From positions 47,521,200-47,585,199 of the forward strand of contig CM050648.1 of the NCBI GenBank assembly GCA_027574665.1: 64,000 nucleotides of DNA, in the 5' to 3' direction. Position numbers and translations under genes: made by a program. Positions within the stretch are counted from its first letter, which is position 1; each line of letters begins with the position of its first letter. The stretch comes from Rhynochetos jubatus. Its lineage: Eukaryota > Chordata > Aves > Eurypygiformes > Rhynochetidae. Below the pieces are notes generated by a model. The model did not search any database. It saw nothing but the letters and a program-made list of their open reading frames with translations, and was not told the DNA's origin. Below are positions 33,141 through 47,900 of this stretch, piece by piece.

Positions 33141-34600
33141 TCAAGATTGCATAAAACCCCAGAAACACTCCCTTAAAAAGTCAGAAATAAGTTCATTCCC
33201 TCTAACTGCAGGAAAGTTGTGACCACTTAGAACTGAACGCTTGCTTAAAAGTAAACACACGTACTTTAAAAGTGAAGTTTAACAGATAAAAAACCAACAG
33301 GTCCAAGCAAGCCAGTAGTTTGATTTGTTTGGAAGTACTCAAATACTCCTCCGCTTCGTGTAATGGCCCATCTGTCAAGACGCACCCTGCTGAGCACAGC
33401 CCTCGCTCCTACTACTGATGTTGATGTTTCTGAATCAACTTTTACATCCTTGTCAGTAAAACCTAATACACTGAAAGCATTTCTTGTCAAAGGCAAAACA
33501 CACCAGCGACAAACGTAACCACTGCCGCTGCAGGAAAACTCCAGGGGAGATGGAGGCATCCAGAATGCTCCGCAGGTGCACAGGCTCTGCGCTACCCTAT
33601 GACCAGCTCTGCTGCTTTTACAGGTATGAGACAAACACAGTACCGTACCTTATCTAAAATACTCCCTTCTACTCTGACAAAACATGCCGAGTGTATGGCT
33701 ACAAAATTAAAATGTTTCAAACTGCATACAAATAAATATTTACATGTGCATATATACATAGTGCCAAACAGTATGCAGTACTCTCCTTCTGATTTTACCA
33801 CTTTAAATTACTTTTCTCTCTGTGAAGTTTAAGTGTTGCAGAATTACAGGGAGCTTTCTCTTGTCTCATCAGAGCTAAGGAGAGCTGCCATTATACGGCA
33901 TTACCCAGGCCACCCGAGTGCCGGTACTGGAGCCAGCAGAACATCGCACACTCCCCCTGGCTGCATTTCTGTACACAGAATTAAAATCACTGAGCTGATC
34001 CCACTTGTAAATCAGATCCTGCAGATGTGTAAGGGCCGTAAACTTCGCTGCCAAAGCCACTGACTGAATCTCTGGCTCTAAAGGTTAAGTTTTAGCTGTT
34101 TCTCATTCATTATTAAAGGACCAATTAGGAGCCAGTGAAAAATCTATATGATGGAAATGCTTACTTGTCAGTGTCAGCCTAGACCCACACGCAGCAATGG
34201 AGTTTTCACAGGAAGATACCCAGAAAATTGCAGTTCTCAGCTTTTTTCTACTTGCTCTCTTTAACCCCTGTGCTAATAGGCAAGTATTGATTGCTTAACC
34301 TAGGAACGCTGATAAGTCCAAGTTGTGACATCCCTCCAGGAGATCAACACACCACTGCCCTGAGGACGTACGGGCTTCACTGGCCTGGGCTTCTCAGGAG
34401 AGATTTCTTAGCGATTCACCACGGTGCAGAGCTCTGCAGCCCAGGGGGAGCTGCCCTGGCCCACAAGGTAGTAGGTGGCAAACACACAATGAGAAACTGA
34501 TGCCCCGTAGGGGGGCACTTCAGCAGATACACTGAACAGCAATTCAGAAACCTAACTTGGGCTTTACACGCCTCTATCCATCACTAGATTTTAGACTTCT

Positions 34601-34606
34601 TTTATT
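34601..34606 (-). terminator. DSG2: Candidate proximal DSG2 poly(A) signal
   Basis: AATAAA on the minus strand about 320 nt after the stop codon. Confidence 0.4.
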
Positions 34607-34924
34607 TCTGCTTTCCCATAATTATGCAGCTGCAGTTACGCGGTACTGTTACACTAACTAAATAATAAAAAACAATTACAAAAATAGCAAACAAGGAAAA
34701 AAAAAAATATTGTTTGCCACATCTTTCCACTTCAAAAGCATCGCTGCCTATGTTACCTCATAACAACAAATTTCCTTGCTACCTTTTTGGTCATAAACCT
34801 TATTTATACAAACTACCGCATGCGAGTCCATGTCATTCTGAAAGCTCCAGCAAATCCGGGCCTCAAGAAAACGCCGGAGGCGAGACGCACACTGACACAA
34901 GGGCTACTCCCGCAAGGCACCAGG

Positions 34925-35947
34925 CTACGAGCGAGTGTACTGCACCGTGCTGTATTTGGTGACCCTGGAAGACTTGCCCAGCGTGGCGCTGGCAGGAGGT
35001 GACCCCTCCAAGTTGCAGCCTGCCTGGTTAAGCGAGGAGTCTGTGATCAAGGTGTGCTCTTGCCTTCCTGAGCCAGCACCCGCTGCCTGTTCGGCTCTGC
35101 TCTGCATCCCCGAGGCTGTCACCACCCTTTTGTTGACCACCACGCTGCGCCCCTCCGCCAAAGAGGGGAAGCTAAGCGAACCCTGCTCTCCAGCAGGCAC
35201 AAGCACCCTCTCCCGCTCCCTCACCACTACGTACTGGGAGTCAGGGAGATCCTGAACCGTCAGGGCTCCTGGCCCAGCGCCGTCTGACTTCACCATCCTC
35301 TCCGTAACCACCACATTACTTCTGTGCGCCAGGTCGGGGATCTCCACCATACCCTGTAAGCTCGACGCGGGTGCCAGCACTCTCTCTGTCACCACTACGT
35401 TCTCCTTACACTGGGGGTCTGGAAAGACAGTGGTCGAGCGGGCAGGAGCCCCTGCAGAGTAGGATGTTTCCGTCATGGTGAAATTGGTCTCTGTGTGGGC
35501 CGAGGAAAGGGGCTGAGCGTTGTGCTGCCCAGAGTGGGACGCAAAGGTTGTTTCTGTGACCAGCTCCTTGGACATGGTGTCTTCTCCTGCACCACCGCTC
35601 ACATACACTGGTGGAGCAGGCTGGAAGCAGCTGTCTGAGGCAAAGGCTTGTTCGGAGCTGGAAGCGTTTTGCTGATCTAAGAACCGCGACTTTGTGTCAT
35701 TAAGACCGAAACCTGATTCATTCCTGGAGCTACTGTCTTTCATGTTGATGTGTCTGCCTATGCATATTTCCGCTAGAGTCTTAAATTTGTCTCCTAAATC
35801 ATCAAGAAAGTGGTCGTCAAGATCACCCTCAATAAAGCTACAGCAGCCGATGGAGCCGTGGGGGGAGCCCGACTCTCCCTGGGAATAAACCAGGAGACAG
35901 TCATTTGCAGCTTGGGCTTCATCTTCAACCGCGAAAGTGACGGCTTT
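34925..35947 (-). CDS. DSG2: DSG2 exon 15 (ICS and desmoglein repeats)
   Basis: 1,023 nt, 340 codons plus TAG. Acceptor CTCTGTAG then [10 protein letters not shown]. Contains N-D-C-L-L-V-Y-S-Q and [12 protein letters not shown] (plakoglobin-binding ICS), a Ser/Gln-rich linker, then units with [10 protein letters not shown] and [13 protein letters not shown]. Ends T-V-Q-Y-T-R-S. Confidence 0.97.
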   Translation of the reverse strand, partial: KAVTFAVEDEAQAANDCLLVYSQGESGSPHGSIGCCSFIEGDLDDHFLDDLGDKFKTLAEICIGRHINMKDSSSRNESGFGLNDTKSRFLDQQNASSSEQAFASDSCFQPAPPVYVSGGAGEDTMSKELVTETTFASHSGQHNAQPLSSAHTETNFTMTETSYSAGAPARSTTVFPDPQCKENVVVTERVLAPASSLQGMVEIPDLAHRSNVVVTERMVKSDGAGPGALTVQDLPDSQYVVVRERERVLVPAGEQGSLSFPSLAEGRSVVVNKRVVTASGMQSRAEQAAGAGSGRQEHTLITDSSLNQAGCNLEGSPPASATLGKSSRVTKYSTVQYTRS

Positions 35948-38900
35948 CTACAGAGAAAAGACAAAAGCAAGCAAAAGGTCGTTAATGTCAGCTCTAAACT
36001 TAATAACTCTGAAAATCAGGGATGCTTGGTCAAAAAGGTTGAAATAAGAAAATTTAAGTGAACACACAGAAACCATGAACCAAACAAGGGCAGTACCTAA
36101 AAGTGCTTTTTTTTTGCTTTTTTGAAGCCAATCTAAACTTGAGAGTACACGTGATGAAAAGAAAAACCCGAAATTAAATTGAAAACCTTGAGTACTGTCA
36201 CCACCCGCTGCTATTCCTACCAGGAACTGTGCCATTTGTGACACTGCTCCATCCTCAAGAACAGGCTGCTTTTATTTTGGTTCAGTGAATGAACTTCTCT
36301 TGTAACTAGGTGTTGGTGGGAGAGTGCCAAAACCACACCTGAGAGTAAACACACATTGAATGAGTACATGCTGACTTGTCATCACCTGCCATGGCCCTTT
36401 TCACTAGCACAGCCTGCAGGATCACACCCAAGGAGCCCAACAGCAAACAAAACACAGAGTTAAATGGCTTGATAAGTGTGGGAACATTGTCCGGCATATA
36501 AACTTTTAGACTCCATGCAGGCCACTTTGCAAGAAGGAGGGCTCAGGGGTTCTGACTCTCGTGCTTCCAGGGCTAGCTCAGTCTGAAAGCAGCTTCTGCC
36601 ATGGCGTTGCTGCCAGTGTTAGGACAAATACCTGTGTACATGCTTGCACCAGCTCCAGTGAAGACAGCCAAATCCCCTGGGCCTGCTGAACCAGCTTTAC
36701 CTAATACAGTTGCTGGCTTGTGCTCAGAACCACTTTTCTGCCACATCTGAAGTTCTGGAGTGCATATGAGCTCAGGCACCTGTGTAATGCGGTATACATC
36801 CAGATCCAAACAGACTCTATGCTTATTTGCGTTTGATGCTGGAAGTAAGCGCATTACCTGAGATGCTTCTGCAAAAATCATCACACATCTAAAACTATTT
36901 GGTTTGGTAACTTGTCTGGGGTTTTGGTCTTTTCTTTTTCCTGAGATATTTTAGCATCCCAGAGGTTGTAAAGGTTACTCTAGTATGACCTTTACGAAGC
37001 CCTCCTGCAGGACTTCAGCAGGCAGCTATGCTTAAAGCATGCCTTAACACTAGGAAGTGCAAAGAGCAGAAGGTAAGCACCATTTCTACTGTTGCATCTA
37101 TTCACCCAGAAGACCAGCAGCTAGAGCATTCAGGAGACATACAAGTGTCTTAAGTTCCAATCCTTCCCTAGCCTGAGGTGGTGATTCAAAGCTGCAGAAC
37201 CCCATCATCAGCCAGCTGTAGGGTGAAAGATGTTTTATTTGTACAGGTGATGGACAGTCCATACACTGACTGGCAAAGTGAAAATTCCACTATAAGGAGC
37301 TCACCAGCCTAAGGACTAATGATGTTAATTACACAAAGAGGAATAGCTGCAATGAGTAGGAACAGCCAGTGGTTAGATCAATGGGTAGGTCACATAAAAA
37401 AAAAGTCAGAAAGGGGATTGCAACATGTGCCTCATACACTTTGGATGAACAGCCCTTTACTCGGCTATTAGACAAGTCCATCACCACTTACTTCATCAGC
37501 TACTTTGAAAATGCAGACCCACCCTCTACCATTTGACATCTGTGGCTTATCTTTCAAAAACCTGCTGCATTATAAAGTTTGTGGCTGTGACTCACAATGA
37601 GTCACAGGCACCTCCCTACAGGCCAGTTTAATGTGCTTAAGTCCCTGAGATTTATATCACGTAGTCTTTCTCATGGCTTCTTCCTGAGCAAGGGGCTCTT
37701 TGGTCATTCCTGAATATTCTGGATCCCATTCCCAAGTTCCTCTCTTGAGAGAAGGGCCTTGCTGTGGGACACCTTGTAAGCACCCAGTGCTGTAAGACTG
37801 AGAACTGTCATGCTCTAAATCCAACATTTAAGCCTAATCCAAAAATCCTTTATGCCCCCAACTCCCCATGCACACACTGACCACTCTATCAGGCTGTTTA
37901 TATATACATATCCACTCATCTCTGTTGCAATAACATGAACAGCATTTCACCACACTACATGTAAAGATCAAAATATTCTTATTCCTAGGTCATATGCTTA
38001 CATCATTGAAGTAGTCTCTTAAAAATTCTTCATTCATGGGTCCTGCCGCTCCCACCGCTCCTCCTGCAGCCACCACTGTCTTGCCTTCTACACCTGCCAT
38101 GCCTTCAGGCCCTCCAGCTGCCATGGCTCCATATTCAGCACTAGAAAGGAGACGTCTTTGCTCTTCCCATCTTTCCTTGGTAACAGTGCTGCGATGGTCT
38201 CTTACATGAGAGGCAGACCTGTCTACTGCTCCAGTTTCCTCTCCACTCCTTTCCACTGCTGTTGCTGCTTCGCTGGTCGCTCCTCTCGAGTTTCCCAGTG
38301 CAGTGGGTGGGATAATGCTTGGCACTGGCTACATAAAAAACACAAATTAGGATGTGACATGAAAGCTGCGCTGTCTAGCACGTGGAACTCACCAAACCAG
38401 CAGCGGGGCTGGGTGGGACCTGGGAGGGTGCAGTCTTATGACTCCTTTCAATTCGCACTTAGACATGTTGCTGCAAAGAGTAAAGGGCCTCCTGAAACAG
38501 GGTGCCACTTCCACAACCGCGTTCCCAAGGAGGGTCATGGAAATATTTTTACAGATCATTGTTTTCTTGAAACTCAAATGGCTGGGAGTGAAAGCAGGGA
38601 AAAAAACCAAACACCAAAAAAGAAGGCTTGCAAAATTCCAGGGAGCTCAGCTATTCCAAGACAGGCTCTGCCCAGCTTTTCCCAGACACAAAGTAGGGGA
38701 GTGTGCATTGCCTGCTGCCTTGCCCTTTCTTTTTTCTAGCAGTTTGGCTTCCCTGTTAAGTGTCTTTTATCATGAATTTGGTGTGAGCATTGGCCCTAAA
38801 TCAAAGCCTTTTACCTTACTTCTGTTTCTTGCTATTGTGCAAAAGCATGCCAGTGTCATGCCCTTTTTAAAAAAACAAAAACCAAACAAACCCTTGAGTT

Positions 38901-41900
38901 TTGTAGCATAACAAGAAAGGGCAAACTACTCTTGGCATTCATTGTTCCCTCTGCAGATCTGCACTTTTTTCTGCCTCCCCCCCTTATATTTTTTTTTAAA
39001 TTTACTCTGTTTAAGGAGACAAATACACAGGGAAGTCATTTAAAATTCAACCTGAAACTTTAAACTAGAAGCTGAGCTTTATAACCCATTCTTTAGCTAC
39101 AACCTGGTGCTCCCCTCCGGAACACTCGAGGCTTGCACATGCAAATGCTTCACTCTTTACAGCATCAATGCTTTTCCCACATTCCTATCTCCCCTTCAGA
39201 TACCATCAAGATTTGCTTGATTGCTTCCCCCTTACTTTGGGATTTACACACCACTGCTGGTGTTTCTAGAGCTGCTGGTGGAATTCATCTGCCATACATC
39301 CTTCACTGAGCCTCACGGGGTTAATTTTAATTAACGCTCATGTGCGGTTAAAATCTGCTGTACAGCCCTTAAACATCAGCCCATAACGTGGAAGAGACGG
39401 CAAGCACCAAACTGAACACTTGGACAGAAACCAAAGAGAAATGCTATTAGGGATACATGCCTTCTCCTCGGGAGCTGCCCCTTCGCTGTTCCAGTGACGC
39501 AACATTGCTTCGCTGTAGTCCGGTATGGCAGCAAATCCCTTGGCTCCCGAGCCGCAGGGACACAGCAGCAGTAACAGTGGAATAACTACAGGGGAAAAAG
39601 AAGTTTGCCATTAACTGTGTGATAATTAGGGTCAAAACATGCTAACAGCCAGTACTGAAGTCTGGCTGGCCCTCATACCACAAGGTGTCTTTAGTGAGCT
39701 AGTGATCAGTATAAGGGCTGATGAAAGACAACTCCCAAATATTCAAGGTATTTCCTAGAAAGTAAACTGATAATTAACCCGTCAGGGCCTCAATCCTGCC
39801 GATGACCACACATGTGTATAGCTATTATTTCTATCAAACATCTCATATACCATAACCAATCCCTGAATATCACTGTGCAACCTCAGCATTTCTAACACCT
39901 CTCGTTCTTTTACTACTACATAACGACATGGCATCACGTAAATTCCTGCTCACCACTCCTGTGAGCGTTGCCTGCGGAACTCAAAACAAACCAGTTTCAG
40001 GTGCAGAGCGTATTCACCTGGCATGAACCTGGTTTTGCCACAGCTAGATTGCTATTAGTACAAGCAATAAACTATTGCCATTTTAAATGCAGCGCAGGTA
40101 CACATGGCCATACCCTGACTACAAGCATTCTTCTCTTGTTTTCTAGCTTCTCTTTTGTCTTATCGAAGAACAACGTCACGTGCTGCTCAGGGCCAGGCAC
40201 CAGACCTGTCTCTCCAGTGAGGGAGAAGAGAGTGGAGACAGCGCTGCGGTTTGAGTGGGAAAAGTTAGCTTTCACATGGGGTGGTGTGGGAAACACCAAA
40301 AGGATTCCTTACTGCTTGCCCACCTGTTATTTACAGCACCATAAACAAATATTAAAGCTGTACATATCAATTTTAAAATGCATAGTATGAAATCCTTTGA
40401 GGGTGAAATGCTGATGTTACCAGAATTAGTTGGGGATTTGCCATGACTTCACGCAGACTAGGAGTTTACACAGACTATATCAAGATGATAAAACCTGAGA
40501 CTGTTTGTTTCCTGATGCCTTGCAAACCATAGTTACAGTGCTTCTGAGATAATATGAAACAATTACTTACGCAGCAAAAGTAAAAACGCCAAGATGATTA
40601 GTGCAACTGCTCCTGGTCCCAGACCCACTAACTCAGCGCCAGTAACTTTATCTTTGCATACGCCGTTGTCCGCGCACTTACAAACAGTCAGCTGCAGAGA
40701 CTGTGCTTGAGCACAGCTGAATCCTTGGAAATCCTTTATTAGGATGGGAACTTCAGTTCTGCCTGGCTTCAGATTTTGTGGTTTCAGCTGTATGCTGGTG
40801 CCTGAGGCAGGAGGGGGAAGGGTTAAAGAATAGACAAACAAGAAATGAGTGAAGAGAAAGCTGATTCCTGTAAACTAAGGGAAATAAATCAAGCCCCCTC
40901 CAGGTAAGTCCAGCCAATGCAATGGAATTAAGTTTAATTGGCTTCTGCTACAGTGTTATGAGCTCCTATTTTTATGAAGTAATTTATGCTGGTAACAAAG
41001 CAGCTGTGCTCACTCACAGTCTCAGATAATTGTGAAGTTTCGCACCAGCAAACTTGCAATGGAAGACAGCCCAATTGCCTGCATATAGTGTTACCCTTCA
41101 TGTCATCTGGATAGCCAACGGCTGAATTCACAAAACAGCAGCTTCAGTCCTTAGGAGATTAATCTGTTGTAGGCCACAAGCAGAGACCAGGGAGCGAGCA
41201 TGTCACCTGCTCCTTTGGCCATGTTGCGCCAAGAACGTAACTAGGCAAAAGCTGTCCAGATGTTGTTCCCAGCTGGGGACCACCACCCTATTTGGAAAAG
41301 CTATGACCCCTACAATTATTGCTAGTTTGGCTGCAAGAAGGGTTAGAAAAAGCAAGAAGATACCTTCTTGGTCCTAAATCTGGCCATTAGGATGACTCTG
41401 CTGATTGCTTTGCAGTGTTAGGGTGTAGGATTATGGAGGACAGAATAATGAGTCTGGGAAGAAAAAAAATGTTTTCTGGTGCCTTCAATCTACCTGAAGC
41501 ATTTCCCTCAAGCATCTCCTAGGCTTAAATGAATGGAAGTGCAAGAATAAAATGTTCATCTCAAGTCAAGGGCTCTGATCCTACCTGACCCTCAAGGCAG
41601 AATGGTGGTCACTCATCTGAGAACAGTGACTGCAGCTCTGGCCGGGGGTCTGCACTGTCTACCCCAGCGGTGGCTCATGCCTCTTGCCCAGACGCAGCTG
41701 CCGAAGGGAGAGGCTGCAGTGCCGACCTCAGGCTGCAGGACGTGCCCAGGCCTTTCTCCTGGGGCAGGGACAGGCAGCCCTGCCTGCAAAAGCTGTGCCC
41801 AGGGGAGGCCCTCCTGCGGCAGGAGGGCTGAGAAGGCTGCGTAAGGTCAGAGAGGCCGAGAGGGAGTCAGACGGCTGGTGCCAAGCACAGTCTGCAGTGG

Positions 41901-44900
41901 GCCCACAGCCAGACAGCCACAAACTGCCTCACCGGCACACACAGGAGGGAGGGTACAGTAATGCAGGAGAATGGATGGTTATGGCAGCAAGGACCAGCAG
42001 GAGGATGGGACTTCGCCCGGAGCCTGCGGTGCCCTGACAGAGCCGCTTCACCGCTCTGCAGGCTGAAGAGCAAAGACCTGTCACGTCAGGAGACACTGGA
42101 GCTGAGTAAAACAGCCCCATATCTACTCAACATGACCCAGCAATGTACGCTTGCAGCCCAGAAAGCCAACCACATCCTGGGCTGCATCAAAAGAAGCGTG
42201 ACCAGCAGATCAAGGAAGGTGATTTTCCCCCTTTACTCTGCTCTCATAAGATCCTAGTACTGCGTTCAGCTCTGGGACCCACGACATAAGAAGGGCATGG
42301 ACCTTTTGGAGTGAGTCCAGAGGAGGCCACCAAGATGCTCGGAGGGCTGGAGCCCCTCTGCTATGGGGACAGGCTGAGAGAGTTGGGCTTGTTCAGCCTG
42401 GAGAAGAGAAGGCTCTGGGGAGACGTTACAGCACCTTCCCGTACCCAAGGGGGGCCTACAAGGAAGCTGGGGGGACATTTTACAAAGGCATGTAGGGACA
42501 GGACAAGGGGCAAAGACTTTAAACTGAAAGAGGGGAGATTTAGATTAGATATTGGGAAGAAGTTCTTCCCGGAGAGGGTGGTGAGGCACTGGAACAGGCT
42601 GCCCAGAGAAGCTGTGGATGCCCCATCCCTGGAAGTGTTCAAGGCCAGGCTGGATGAGGCTTTGAGCAACCTGGTCTAGTGGAGGGTGTCCCTGCCCATG
42701 GCAGGGGGGTTGGAACTGGATGGTCTTTAAGGTCCCTTCCAACACAAACCATTCTATGATTTTGAAATACTCCTAAAATTATTTACAATTTATGACTTAT
42801 TTTTGTTCCTATCTTGCTAGGCAATCTCAGATTACATTATTTCCCCTTTTCAAGGCCCACTATGAAGACAGATTTATTTATTTGTAAATTAGAGCAACTG
42901 AAGCCAATAACACAACCAAATCTCCAAGCTCAGTTTTAACAAAATGCATCCTTCTCCATCACTGCGTGCTTTTTGTGGGAAGATGAGAATGGCTTGATCC
43001 CAGCACTACCCATGAAATCCTGGTCACCACATATGGGTCTTCCAGCTTTGGTCCAACTGAGGGAAGGTGACAGGCCCCAAAAGATATGACTATGCCTTTA
43101 TAGCCATTAGAGAGAAGGGAGCAGAATGCAAGTGATGTGTCTTCACACCTGACTCCATATATATGGGTTTTTTTGGCCTGGATCAGCTAAACTGTCAGTT
43201 TGACTGGAATTAACAAATCACAACACTAGGACTCTAAGAACTGAAAGTAAGTAAAACCATATTTGCTTACCATTTTCGGATACAATTATCCATTTTTTTG
43301 CAGTCCCTTCTGGCTCATCGATGACAGTAAAGCTGAAGGGATCACTGTTTGGGTAACCATCCAAATCATTAGCTGTAACATTAACTAATGTTGCATCTGA
43401 ACACACAGTCTGCACAGGCTCCACAATAACTGGGCAGTTATCATTCTCATCTCTAACTTGAATAACGACTGTGCCGGTGATCGTTTTCTTAGGAAAATCT
43501 AAGATTTTAAAATATAAAAAATGAAATTGGTTTGAGAAGGGCAAACATTTCATTGCAAAATTTAAAACGTTAATATTTTCCAAAACATAAACATTTTTGA
43601 AATAAGTTGAAAGATGTCTCCCTAGAGCTTATAGGAGCAATATTTAATTCCTAATGTTAATAAACATAATGACAAAGGTTTTCTGAAGGCAAGTTCTTTT
43701 ACTATTTTGTCTTAAAAAAAATTATTTCCTGTGTATGGTTATACAATAACATGCAGATTATAAAATAATTTTAATTAGATACGCAAGAAATTCAGGGAGC
43801 CTTTCTTGTTCAGCATTCAAGAAAACTTGTGACTCTGAAGTCTGTTGATTAGCACATTGAGACACTGGCAATTTCACATTGATAAGGGACGTTCCTGTCA
43901 GACTTGGTCTTTAAAACTTTTACAAAAGGTTCGCCTTCATCTAATCGAAGAAGAGAAATGGGCGTCTCAGGAACCCATTCCAAGGTTCATCCTCTTTCTA
44001 TGAGTTGCTCATGTCTCTCCTCCAAATACAGAGCCTATGGGAAATTGCACTAGGCACCTAACTTTTAGGCAGTTAAACACAGGGAGGTTAAGAGAACCAT
44101 CGTTGTAGAAAGGCAAACTAAACCCTAAATAAACCAATCAGTGTGAAAACAAAACCCTCTCAACTTACCAGTTGTTATACCCAACATGGTGATAGTGTAG
44201 GTACCATTTACTACATAACGTGATTCGTAATCGAGGTTTTTGGCAAGTCGGATTTCACCTGTGACTGAGTCTACTGTGATCCAGTTTGCTTTATCTCTTC
44301 CCTTCATGTATCTGATTAAAATTGCATATAAAGATGTACATGGTTATAATGAGGAAAACAACCACCAGCGGAAAAAGCAGCTTCACAGTATGTTTACTCT
44401 TCGTTTAAAGCAGAGACCAAATCCCCAAGTCTGACGCTCCTGCCACTAGAATTGGTTTCAACTATAAGCCTCAGATTATAAACCCACCCTGTACATTAAA
44501 AGTTCTTTTTCCCTACAGAGCCAGGATTTAGATGTGGAGGCATTATAAAAAGTAAACTCAGGGAGTGAGACCAGAGAGGGAGAGGGAGCTGAGCTGCTGG
44601 TCATCGTCCTCTTCCCCTCCATCCCTTCTCCCAGCAAAAGCTGAGCAGCAGCCACCCGGGAAAGACTGTATTACAGGCCGGGGAGAGGGCTCCACTGCTG
44701 GGTATGCACCCCTGCTGGTCCGCACCACTTGTGAAAGACACGGTGGTAGGTCAACAACATTTTAGCCGAAGAGCTACAATTCAGGATCTAAACACACGCA
44801 GACTTATCTACTTCACACACTTTTTGGCAATTGCTAGACGTTTCTGCATATTTCTTCCTAATGTTTCTGCGGATGATGAAATCAGACCAGTATATCTACC

Positions 44901-47900
44901 CTCAAAAGCAGACAGGCCTGACAGCGCGCAAGCACAGACAATCTCAGCACACTCATGTCTCACCACAGATGACCAAACAAGTACGATTTTCGAGTCAGCA
45001 ATTTTCTGCATAATAGAGTATCAGATGATGAAGTTTTAGGTGTGAATTATGCACAGTAGAAAACGATTGCATCTGGACCTACTTCAGTTCAATATACACA
45101 TTTTTACAGTAAGGTGTGATTTCTGATCATATAATGATGATGATTATAAAAAGATTCTTACGTAATGCGCTCTGCTACTTTTCCAGTGTCTTCATCGAAG
45201 GCTTGATACTGTCCAATAACCTGTCTTATCTGCAGTTGCTCACTGGCTTCAATAATTTTTGTGCCACCGGGGAATATGGGGCCTTCCCGCACATTAATCA
45301 CATTAATTTTGATTGGAATTGTTTGTGCTTTATAACTGTATTTAATTGACTTGTGGAACTCTGCTTTGTTTGTAACAACAATACCCAAGTTTAGGCTTTG
45401 CATTTTTTCATAATCCAGTTCCTAGAGCAGTAAAAAACAAAACCACCACACTCAGAATTTGACAGAATTTCGTGCCTAGACAACATTCATATGTTTAATA
45501 TTTAAATAATACTATTTAAATAATATTGTAGCATCCTTATCACTTCAGTAATTTTTAAATGCTACGGTGCAAAGATCTGTTGGTTAACATGCTACTCTGA
45601 ATAAGTAATGCTTCACCTCTTCAAAAGTACGTAAGGAAAATTACTCTTCTTATTTTTAATGTATGGCACCACAGGTATGTCTTTAAATTAGTTTAAATTC
45701 AATGACATAAGGTAGGTGCAGTAAGTCCTATCCATATATTCGCTCTTTACTTTCAGTGAATCCGTGCTCTTCCAATTTTTTGGAAGTTTACTTGGCTCTT
45801 CCATTTTTATTTTTTAAAGTAATTCTTTTTCTTACAATTACCAGTTTTCAGATAAGAAAACCAGAGCAGAAAAAAAAAGGTACTTAGGGCATTATGCATC
45901 TTCAGTTCTTGTGGACTAAAGGGCAGTAAAATGCATGAAATAGAAATTTCAATTTATGGAAAATACTTTCATAATTTCACTTCATGGAAATTCGTAAAAT
46001 AGTCTAATTCATAAAATAAGCTGAGACCAGCAAGGAGACCAAAACAGGGGAAAGTTTATGGCCTGTGTGCTAGCATCACTGCTCCATGACAAGGAAAGTT
46101 TGGGGACTTCTGCCCAGTTAAATATATTTGAGAGCCCACGAACGTAAATGGGAAACCTGGACAAAATTATTATTTTTGTACAGAATTTTTGAATACGCCA
46201 ACCAAGAATATGCCAAAGGAGGAGTGCCCACTATGTACAGTTACAGTTTACATACGGACTGAATATAATTTGTATGTCAATTTAAAGGGAGTAACTTATT
46301 CTGATATTTAAAGAAGACTCTCTAAAGAACATACTAACCTTCACAACAGTCAAAATTCCTTCGTTTGTTTGGGTATCTGTTACTATACGAAAAAAGCCGC
46401 CTTCATTACCAGAAACAAATGAAAAGTTTGCCAGCCAGTTATCAGAAAATTCTTCATCTTTGTCAAACACTTTTATTCGCAGAATCTCCACATTTGCTCT
46501 GTTTTCTTCAATGCTTCCTTCAAACTGCAATTGGAAAACACCTCTCTTTTAAAAAGATGTCCTGATTTACCTCATTTCACCAGTGCAAGAAAGCTCACAC
46601 AACCTTAAGTAACAGGATACTGGTAGGTGCAGGAACATGCCAAATATTGTAATAAATATACTTACGGCACGACTTTCAACCACTGGCAGATTGTCATTGA
46701 CATCCAAAATCTTGATTTCCAAAGAACATGTTGCAACATTCCCACCTACTTCATGACCACGGTCTTTTGCTTCCACCAGCAAAGAATAGCTGCTGTGTGT
46801 CTGCCAAGGTAAGAAAAAAAAGTGTTTAAACCAAGGTAAAAATTTTTCCTTCAAGGTAAAAAGGTAAAAATTATCTCCTATTACATTTTGGTAACGCCTC
46901 ATGTGGCCATAATTCTATTATTATATTCTCCCTAGCTAGTAGTAAATCTCACACACAACTACCTTGACAGGCTCTCCTGGAGTAGAACTGAAACTTTGAA
47001 AAGCATTTGGGACTTTTGCATCTCGCCCACAAAGAGTTAAGGCTATACTTTCATGGCAAATGAAAGCATTTCAGTGGCCATACACAGGGAGAGGACCAGT
47101 GATACCTGCACATCAGGAGAAGCTAGAGGCACCGAGGTTGCCCTGAGCCGCAGAGCTAACAGCCACATCACCATCTGCTGGCCAGTAAAAATTCATGCAA
47201 GCACAGGCAAAGTTGCTGGGAATATGTGGTTTTCAATGCTGTTTCACAGCAGCACCCTTCCTAGCTCTCTGCACTGTGATCTGCACAGCAGGCTACAAAA
47301 ATCTAGATGCAGTCAGCAGCTATGCAGATGGTGATCTGGGTTGTCTTTGCCATATGCGCTTCGGCACAGACAAATGTCCCCTTCCTTCATGTAACTGCTG
47401 CACAGGAGGGACAGAAAGCAACAGCCATCGGGCTGGTGCTGTGCTAGAGAGGTGACAGGAGGAATACAACCTTGACCCCACCACCCACAACCCCTGAAAA
47501 ACATGCATCAGCCAGACAAGGCTTCAGTCCTAAGGAAGGCAAAGGAAGGTGCGAGGGCCAGCTCTCCAGTCCAGCAGGTGGAGCTGAAGGTGACACCACA
47601 GGCATCCAAAAACTGCTCTTAACAGATTAAAAATGGGAAGTTTTTATTTACCTCTCTGTCAAGGTTTATTTTTTCTACTTGAACCTCGCCAGTATCCATA
47701 TCCATCCTGAATGCAGCGCTAGGGCTTTGGGAAATGATCCTGAAAGCAATTTTGGAATTTAGGTTATTTGGTTCATCTGCATCTGTTGCATTTATCCTCA
47801 TTACAACTGTACCTGGAAAAAAAAACAAACAAAATATAGTTTGTTTACACTGCCATGCACTGCCAAGTAGTCTTACTGTAATCTCACAGACTAAGAGACT

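Larger units (their letters stand above)
33111..34924 (-). other. DSG2: DSG2 3' UTR (presumed)
   Basis: Sequence after the DSG2 stop, with two AATAAA signals on the minus strand (34601-34606 and 33135-33140). The second is followed by a GT-rich stretch (TGTGTGTTGG). The extent is inferred. Confidence 0.55.

Noticed and set aside
36573..36884. 103-codon minus-strand open frame in DSG2 intron 14
   Set aside because: No recognised similarity; the flanking exons join in phase without it.
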